From the NCBI GenBank assembly GCA_026545765.1, contig CM048844.1:70599035-70663034 (forward strand): a stretch of DNA of 64,000 nucleotides, read 5' to 3'. Below the pieces are notes generated by a model. The model was not told the DNA's origin, did no database searches, and saw nothing but the letters and a program-made list of their open reading frames with translations. Source of the stretch: Plantago major. Its lineage: Eukaryota > Streptophyta > Magnoliopsida > Lamiales > Plantaginaceae. Below are positions 57,553 through 64,000 of this stretch, one piece after another (positions within the stretch are counted from its first letter, which is position 1; every line of letters starts with the position of its first letter). The position numbers were made by a program, and so were the translations under genes.

Positions 57553-59823
57553 TGTTAGAATATGTATATATTTAAAGTAGATTCCTTATTAGATTAGAAT
57601 ACTTGGATTCCTAATTAGATTAGAATACTTGGCTATCAAGCAATCACATTGTATAAATACATGTACTCATTATTGAATCAAGACACAAGATTATTATCTT
57701 ACATGGTATCAGAGCTATGAAATACATGTACAAATGCTATGAAATCTCTAGTCGCAAAATCATTGTCTCTAGACATGTGGTTTTCGACGAATCGAGTTTT
57801 CCTTTCTCCAAGCACCACACACCCGACCCCACCACCTATGAGTACTTGGATTCGGATATTGATCCATCTTTTCTTCATCACTTGCTCACTCATTGACTCC
57901 ATCTCCGCCCATCCGAGCAACCCACCTCTAGGCAGTTACGCCTCCATCGAGCCAATCGATATCCCTTTGGTTACGCTTTGGGCAAACCGCTTCACAACCA
58001 GTTCACTTTTGGGCCAACCGCTAATCGCCCCCTTTCCTCCGGTTTTGCTCCAACCGCACCTCTCACCCGGTCGCGTATGCGGAACCCTAAATACTATGGT
58101 CCGGATTATGTCAATCTTGCTACATCCATTGCCATCTCTCCTCTTCCTCGAAATCCAGTACATGCTTTAGCCGACCCCAATTGGAAATCCGCCATGCTCG
58201 ATGAATATAATGCTCTCATTGATAATAAGACTTGGGAGTTAGTTCCTAAGCCATCCAATGCAAATATTATTCGATCTATGTGGATATTTCGTCACAAAAA
58301 GAAATCTGACGGTTCTTTTGAGCGACACAAGGCTCGTCTTGTAGGTGATGGTCGATCCCAGCAAAATGGTGTTGATTGTGATGAAACATTCAGTCCTGTT
58401 GTCAAACCGGCTACTATTCGTGACTGCTCGATATGCGATCTCGTTCTGGCCAATTCACCAACTTGATGTCAAGAATGCATTCCTTCACGGTAACCTTCAA
58501 ACCGTATACATGCATCACCCATGGGGTTCAGAGACTCTCAACATCGACCATATACATTTCTTGAAGAAATCCTCTACGGATTGAAACAGCACCGAGGGCA
58601 CGGTATCGGTGATTCTTGACCATCTTGCGACAGTTGGTTTCTCTCACAGCACAGTTGATCACTCTCTGTTTATCTACCGTCATGGTTCTGACATTGCTTA
58701 TATTCTTCTCTATGTTGACGATATTATTCTCATTGCATCTACCAACACTCTTCGCAAATCCATTATGGCCTTCTTAAGTGCCGAATTTGCTATGAAAGAT
58801 CTTGGTCCTCTCAGCTACTTCTTGGGCATCGCCGTGATTAGGAACAAAGACGGTTTATTTCTCACACAGAGACAATATGCCGAGGAGATTACCGAACGAG
58901 CCAACATGTCCTCCTGCTCTCCTTCCCAAACACCGGTCGATACCAAACCGAAATTGGGAGCCTCGCCTTCTGCTCCTTTTGCGGATCCCACTGCCTATCG
59001 TCAGCTTGCTGGTGCTCTTCAATATCTCACATTCACTCGTTCGGATATCTCTTATGCGGTTCAACAGGTGTGTCTTCACATGCACGATCGTCGGGTTGAT
59101 CATATGAATGCTCAAGAGCGTATTATCCGCTACATTCAAGGAACCAAGGACCTTGGCTTGCAACTGTATAACTCGCGCGTGGACAAATTGACTTCCTACA
59201 CCGATGCTGACTGGGGTGGTTGTCCTGATACACGACGATCTACTTCTGGTTATTGTGTTTTTCTCGGTGATAATCTCATCTCTTGGTCGTCTAAGCGACA
59301 ACCCACTCTTTCTCGCTCCAGTGCTGAAGCTGAATATCACGGTGTTGCTAATGTTGTTTCCGAATCTTGTTGGCTTCGCAATTTGCTACTCGACTGCACT
59401 TTTCGGTTCATAAAGCAACGCTAGTTTACTGTGACAATGTTAGTGCCATTTACTTGTTCGGTAATCCAGTCCAGCATCAACGCACGAAGCACATAGAGAT
59501 GGATATACACCTCGTCCGCGAAAAGGTTGCAAGGGGTGAAGTTCGAGTCTTACATGTACCCACTCGTTATCAGATTGCTGACATTTTCACAAAGGGCCTT
59601 CCGAAGATTCTCTTTGATGATTTTCGTGACAGTCTAAACATTCGTCAGCCTCCCGTTTTGACTGCGGGGGTGTGTTAGAATATGTATATATTTAAAGTAG
59701 ATTCCTAATTAGATTAGAATACTTGGATTCCTAATTAGATTAGAATACTTGGCTATGAAGCAATCACATTGTATAAATACATGTACTCATTATTGAATTA
59801 AGACACAAGATTATTATCTTACA
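57553..59823 (+). mobile_element. Ale-type Ty1/copia element with internal deletion, 'element F', TSD GTTTC
   Basis: 2271 bp between GTTTC at 57548-57552 and 59824-59828. LTRs of 151 bp (57553-57703 and 59673-59823) start TGTTAGAATATG and end TCTTACA, and differ at three positions, so it is young. The primer site TGGTATCAGAGC follows at 57704-57715. Very short LTRs and the RT text point to the Ale (Retrofit/Hopscotch) lineage. gag, protease and integrase are deleted. Each LTR contains a 26 bp direct repeat around 'attagattagaatacttgg'. It lies wholly inside intron 2 of the element D antisense gene. Confidence 0.93.
57978..59672 (+). pseudogene. Reverse transcriptase-RNase H remnant of element F
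   Basis: Open stretches 57978-58466, 58609-59424 and 59367-59672 hold the RT start (NWKSAMLDEYNALIDNKTWE), the catalytic region LDVKNAFLHGNLQTVYM in a shifted frame, the YVDD box (ILLYVDDIILIAS, near 58710), GPLSYFLGIAVIRNKDGLF and RNase H (YTDADWGGCPDTRRSTSG, SRSSAEAEYHGVA, YCDNVSAIYL). Frameshifts near 58430, 58590 and 59400 and a stop near 58583 inactivate it. Codons before 57978 do not match any copia domain and mark the deletion scar. Confidence 0.9.
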
Positions 59824-61160
59824 GTTTCTTTGCATGATGTCCGTTTTTAGAAGCAATGTTCAAGGTCGTTGGTTTTGATGCACTGGTTGTTGATTTTGCA
59901 GCTTTCTGGTTTGCTTACATAATGTCAACTCTTCGCCAACTTCAGCAACAACAAAGGGAACAAGAGGAGGCCCGTCGGATCGCCGGGTCTGAGAAAGACT
60001 GCGGAGCCCTCCTGTTGATTTGCCTATGGCCAGTCCGCGAAATTCGGCGGTTTACCAAGCAACCGCTGGAGTGCAGTCAGCTCCGCCCGCTACCGTTCCT
60101 GAGTCAGTTCCCGCTGCAGGTGGTTCACAGGTGGCCACACCCTCGGGTGATGTTGATCCGGAGGAGGCTCGCCGTGCGAAATTCGCCTGGATTAAAGACC
60201 TGCGGTTCCGGAGAATGAACCAGAAGTAAAGAGGGGCAGGGTAATGGGTCCCCCGGAGGTGGTCTCGGAAGCCCAGAGACTCATTGAGGCCACGGAGCTG
60301 GATCGTGTGTGCGCATTGTCTGAATGCTATGAGAAGGTAAAGACTTAGTTAAATTGTCTCTTTGTGGTTGTAATATGGAGTATGGTAGTGTTTGTGGTCT
60401 AATTTGTGCGCTTGTGTACGTAGCTTGGGTGTGTGGTCCGGGCTATCCAGGAGAAGGCTAGTGAAAGAGCCCTTGCTGATGTGGATCTGCATTTGGCCGA
60501 AGTCAGTCGTGCAAATGAGTCCGAGAAGGTTAAGAAGTTGGAGGCCAAACTCAAAGCTTCCGAGTTGGACCAGGCCCGACTGACTAAGGAGCTGGCGGTG
60601 GAGCAAGCTGAGAGTGTCAGGAAGGACAACATAACAACTGATATGTTGACGTCAATTGTGGAGTTTAAGAATACTTTGATGGACCTGCTCCTGGGCACTC
60701 GCTTGAAGGCCGTTGATGACTATTTGGAGTCACCTTCCCGAAGGTTCGCTGAAGAAGTGTTTTGGGATGGTTTGCAATCAACTGGCTTTTCCCATGCTAT
60801 CGAGGTCTTGATGGTGAGGGGGTTTCTTCCACCGGACTTTGACCCCATGGCGCTCGGGTTTTCTTCTAACCGGGATGCTCATGGAAATCTTGTGCCTCGA
60901 GTCAGTGTTCCGGATGAAGAGCTCAGCCGGTGCGAATTTGCTTCTCTGGTTGTCCAAGAGGACCAAGACGATCGGATCCCCATTCTGAACGGAGGCCGAT
61001 TCCTTCCTTCCTATGTTCCGGAACTCATGTCTGGAATATGTCTGCGTCCTTTTGACAGTTTCGCGGCGTTTCATGCTAGCTGGTTTCAGCTACCTGTGCC
61101 GGTCTTGGGTCGTCCAGCAGGCTATAATCTTTTTGAAGAGATCCGGGCTGTGAGGCTAAT

Positions 61161-62939
61161 TGTAAAATCCCGGAAATTTATTTTTAGGTAATCTATAAAT
61201 TTTACGGAGTTGAATTAATTATATAGACGTCAGTTGCTCGGGATTTTATTGGTCACTATTTTAATTGAATAAAAGAATAGTTTCAAGGAGGCATCATCCA
61301 TGGGTCTGGTGGAGAAAAAGGAACGGCATATGCAGCCATCGATAAATAAAGAGGGCCGGCGAACTAGCGATGGCGCAAGCCAGGTTACGAGATGGTTAAG
61401 GCTGCAAATGGAGATGAGTGGCGGCAAAGTAGTAATTGGAGAAGAGGGAGGCAGGTGGCTAGACCGCGGAATCGAGACCGAAGGCTGAGTGTTGACCTCG
61501 AGGCAATGGAGTGCCGGTTGGAAATTTCCAGAATTCTGAGGAGTACAATATTGAATGGTCTTACATGAGCTCATTAGAGAATTAATGGGTTTCATAGTAA
61601 CTTATTACTACTACATTAGAAATTGATGGATCATGGATGAACTATGTTATTGTGCTCGAGAGTCCTGCGAGTGTAATTATTGGAGTGGTCTTGGTAATTA
61701 AAGGTTATTTAGATGGTCACTTGTTGGACATGAGTTGATATTTTTGTGCTTACAAATCTGGAGATTGAAGTCAGCAGCTTGGTGATGGATTGATATTTAA
61801 GAGGTTCATATGCTCTATTATGGACAAGTCGAGTTAACATGTAAATCTCGGAGAATGAGAAAGCTAGTAGAGCTTTGGAGATTTAGCTCTTTCGAGTTTG
61901 AGTTGGTGTTCGAGGTAAGGGGGTTTCTTTGACACTTTTGCTTATATTTTATTGTTATCATATATATACGTATTGTTTTAATGTTTACCAACTTGTGACT
62001 ATTATATCAAGAAATGGGACTTGACACTTTTGCTTGTATTTTATTGTTATCGTATATATACATATCGTTTTAATGTTTGCCAACTTGTGACTATTATATC
62101 AAGAAATGGGACTTGATATAATAAGTCTTTTTAAAAGGATCAAGTATGTGAAAGCCCAAAATTGTGTTTCTATGATGCATGTGAAGTGCGATAAAATATG
62201 TTTCTGTTACATGGAGAAATGGAATATGTTTTTAGCTCTCAGTTTTGCCTACGCTCTGTACTGACCTCTTATGAGGGTTTATTTGCATAGATGTATACTT
62301 CCTACTGTTATTGTTCCTTTCCGCGGGGAACCTACTGTTATTGTTTCCTGTTTAGGAAACCTACTGTTTATGTTTTCTTTCGAGGAAACTTACTGTTACT
62401 GTTATGGATGCCATCTTCCCTGCCACGGGATCTAATAGTGACCTAGTGTAATTCTGACTGAGCTAAACTATTGTCTTATTGTTTTGTGAAAGTACTCCAT
62501 GTTATAATTTTGGATATGTGAATGTATTGAAGCATGTATATATATGTACACTTTGAAACTCTGCTTGATCCGGTAAAAGTGTCATTGAGGCTCACCCTTA
62601 CACCCCCTTTCAGATGTTTAGTGAAGTGATACGGGTTGATGGTACAGTGGAGTTGAACCCGGTAGACGGATGCTGGATTCTATGGGAGACTGTTTAGTTT
62701 TTGCTGCGTACTCTGAGATCTATACTGTATGAGATATACTTGTAGAGTTGTAGTATTGGAATCGTTATGTATTGAGGACTTGTAATTACTGTTGTATATG
62801 GATTTTAGACGCTCTGTTGTATACCACTCTGAGCTAAATTGATGTCTATTAAGGTTTAAAGTAGGCTTCGTCTTGGCATGAGCCCATCTCACGATTGACG
62901 GCCGGTCGCGCTAAAGTGATTTGGTTTTGGGGCGTGACA
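61161..62939 (+). repeat. Solo LTR of a chromovirus-type (Tekay/Del-like) gypsy element, TSD CTAAT
   Basis: 1779 bp from TGTAAAATCCCGG to TTGGGGCGTGACA, flanked by CTAAT at 61156-61160 and 62940-62944. The ends and the internal CTCACCCTTACACCCCCTTTCAG (given in part here: 'acaccccctttcag', 62601 region) are typical of Tekay/Del LTRs. Contains a near-duplicate of about 95 bp (61925-62115, 'gacacttttgcttatatttt'). No coding sequence. Confidence 0.85.
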
Positions 62940-63103
62940 CTAATTGAGGAGGCCGAAGGAGAGGAGAACGCCGATGGCCAGGACCAAGTTGAATGAAGAG
63001 AAGCCGGGGTATGCCCCGTTAAATTTGTAAAATTCTGAAGACAATTGTTACTTTTGCTTTCCGTAGACTTTCTTTGTGAACAATGATCCGTATGTCTCCC
63101 GTA

Positions 63104-63104
<1 letters not shown>

Positions 63105-63134
<30 letters not shown>

Positions 63135-63144
63135 TGTATGTATG

Positions 63145-63192
<48 letters not shown>
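63105..63192. repeat. Compound (TATG)n(TA)n microsatellite
   Basis: About ten TATG units followed by about 21 TA units, in the 3' flank of the antisense gene of element D. Confidence 0.97.
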
Positions 63193-63194
<2 letters not shown>

Positions 63195-64000
63195 AAAAAA
63201 AAATTTGCACTAATAACTTTTGCCCGTTTTTGAACTTACCTCACAAACTTTTTTTTTTTTTTGCATTTCACACCAAAACTTTTAGTAATATTTTGACGTT
63301 ACACCAAAAATTGACGTCCGTTAAGTTTGTAGTTTAAATCACACCAAAACCTTTTCAAAAATTTGCACCCGCTACCAAAACCATTTTTTGTTTTTTAAAT
63401 CACACCAGAACCTTTCTTGGTTGATTTGAGTAATCAAAATATATGTTCGCATGAATTGTTTGGGGTTGCTAGTCTAGTGATGGTTGGAATATGCATCATA
63501 TTTGCCATGACTTTTGCCTTTTGCAATCAAATTCTTCATATAATTTGTTGGTTCAGTGTAGTGATTTAAGGAACTGCATATGTACCCCCTGCCAATTGCG
63601 TATCTTCCTGTGTTTGGATCTACAAAATGACACAAAACTACATATATATATGTGGAACGAGCATATATATTGTAATTTTATTGAAGCAACTAATTGAGGG
63701 ATGGAACGTAAAGAGAGTTCGAACACTTAATTTTATAGATAGAATGTATGCCAATTAATATACTAATAAATTTTATCATTTTTTATCCGTGTACTATGGA
63801 ATTTCACATTCGCCAGATACATATGTAGTATCTTATTGTTATATCTATCATAAAAGAAACTTATTGTTATATTTAGCAAACAAATGAAGAAAGTGTGTTT
63901 AGTAGACAAAATACACTAGTGTATCATGTTTATGGAGTGAGTGATAAGAGTTGCTCATTCTCTATTCTCATAGGGATATGATATGGTTTGGTACGTAGCT
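63193..64000. other. Unassigned AT-rich DNA
   Basis: No gene seen. 63230-63420 has at least four repeats of 'cacaccaaaac' or close forms, separated by T-rich DNA, which could be one end of a MITE that continues outside the window. The frame 63491-63697 shows no domain. Confidence 0.5.

Larger units (their letters stand above)
56333..62996 (+). pseudogene. Antisense Transposase_28 gene of element D, interrupted by a copia element and a solo LTR
   Basis: Starts MANDKANTSSDRARV, then stops and frame changes until 56705. The Transposase_28-like domain lies in 56705-57397: YEIPDDVEIIVPAPEHAFYN, PPDGYMCVHEASLECGWRL, LGIGLTQLMPFSLRNLICFF. A frameshift near 57380 precedes RGLICQPLPYLASL. Intron 2 is 57517-59901 (donor TTTTT|GTAAGC, acceptor TTTGCAG) and contains element F. 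Exon 3 begins with FWFAYIMSTLRQ. Intron 3 is 60337-60423. The coiled-coil exon (60433 on: SEKVKKLEAKLKASELDQAR) carries the conserved C-terminal block VPDEELSRCEFAS. A solo LTR at 61161-62939 splits the last codons; the frame continues after it for 16 residues to a TGA at 62994. Paralogue of the gene at 9351-20820. Function unknown. Confidence 0.75.

Noticed and set aside
58855-59340. Minus-strand frame of 161 codons
   Set aside because: Reverse of the RT-RNase H region of element F.
63019-63210. Frame with repeated Tyr-Ile and Thr-Tyr-Ile-His
   Set aside because: Translation of the (TATG)n(TA)n microsatellite, not a protein.

Overview
This is a transposon graveyard from a flowering-plant nuclear genome, most likely a eudicot. 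The signs are plant-type Ty3/gypsy and Ty1/copia retrotransposons with their usual primer sites (TGGCGCCGCTGCCGGGGA type and TGGTATCAGAGC), an L1-type LINE, AT-rich non-coding DNA with GT-AG introns, and a scrap of plastid rDNA. I found no intact host gene. Nearly every base belongs to a repeat, and most coding regions are decayed. The layers can be ordered from target-site duplications (TSDs).

Left part (1-9087): a tandem LTR-internal-LTR-internal array, minus strand, of a small gypsy element (element A) that encodes only gag and an aspartic protease. Two internal regions share one central LTR. 9088-9350 is a fragment of repeat R. 9351-23015 is the 3' part of a gypsy-type element (element C). 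It carries an antisense, intron-containing gene with a Transposase_28 ('putative gypsy type transposon') domain, and ends in a polypurine tract and an LTR (family H). An 8.5 kb Athila/Tat-like element (element B, 9845-18377, TSD CAGAC) has split that gene.

Middle part (23016-51663): a tandem array of a roughly 2.1-2.2 kb repeat R, rich in polypurine motifs and resembling the non-coding 3' region of Sirevirus copia elements. A 16.3 kb Sirevirus-like copia element (element E, 26134-42389, TSD ATTAC) sits in the first unit. Its gag is inverted, a plastid 16S rRNA fragment marks the breakpoint, and an inverted solo LTR lies in its 3' LTR. Downstream of pol it carries a large env-like gene with candidate TATA boxes and at least five short introns of 78-81 bp between phase-0 exons. 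A 992 bp giant foldback element interrupts unit 4 of the R array.

Right part (51664-64000): a second LTR of family H, interrupted by an ORF1-only LINE (12 bp TSD), then an 802 bp tandem duplication. After these comes a second, paralogous antisense Transposase_28 gene (element D). A short-LTR Ale-like copia element (TSD GTTTC) lies in its second intron, and a chromovirus-type solo LTR (TSD CTAAT) lies in its last coding exon. The window ends in a TATG/TA microsatellite and unassigned AT-rich DNA.

The strongest candidate for something not well described is the env-like gene of element E. At 35358-36241 it contains a run of near-equal introns (80, 81, 79, 80 and 78 bp) separating exons whose lengths are all multiples of three (108, 111, 153 and 114 bp), so it looks like a tandemly amplified exon-intron cassette inside a retrotransposon. 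The antisense spliced genes of C and D are a second, independent case of introns kept inside LTR elements.
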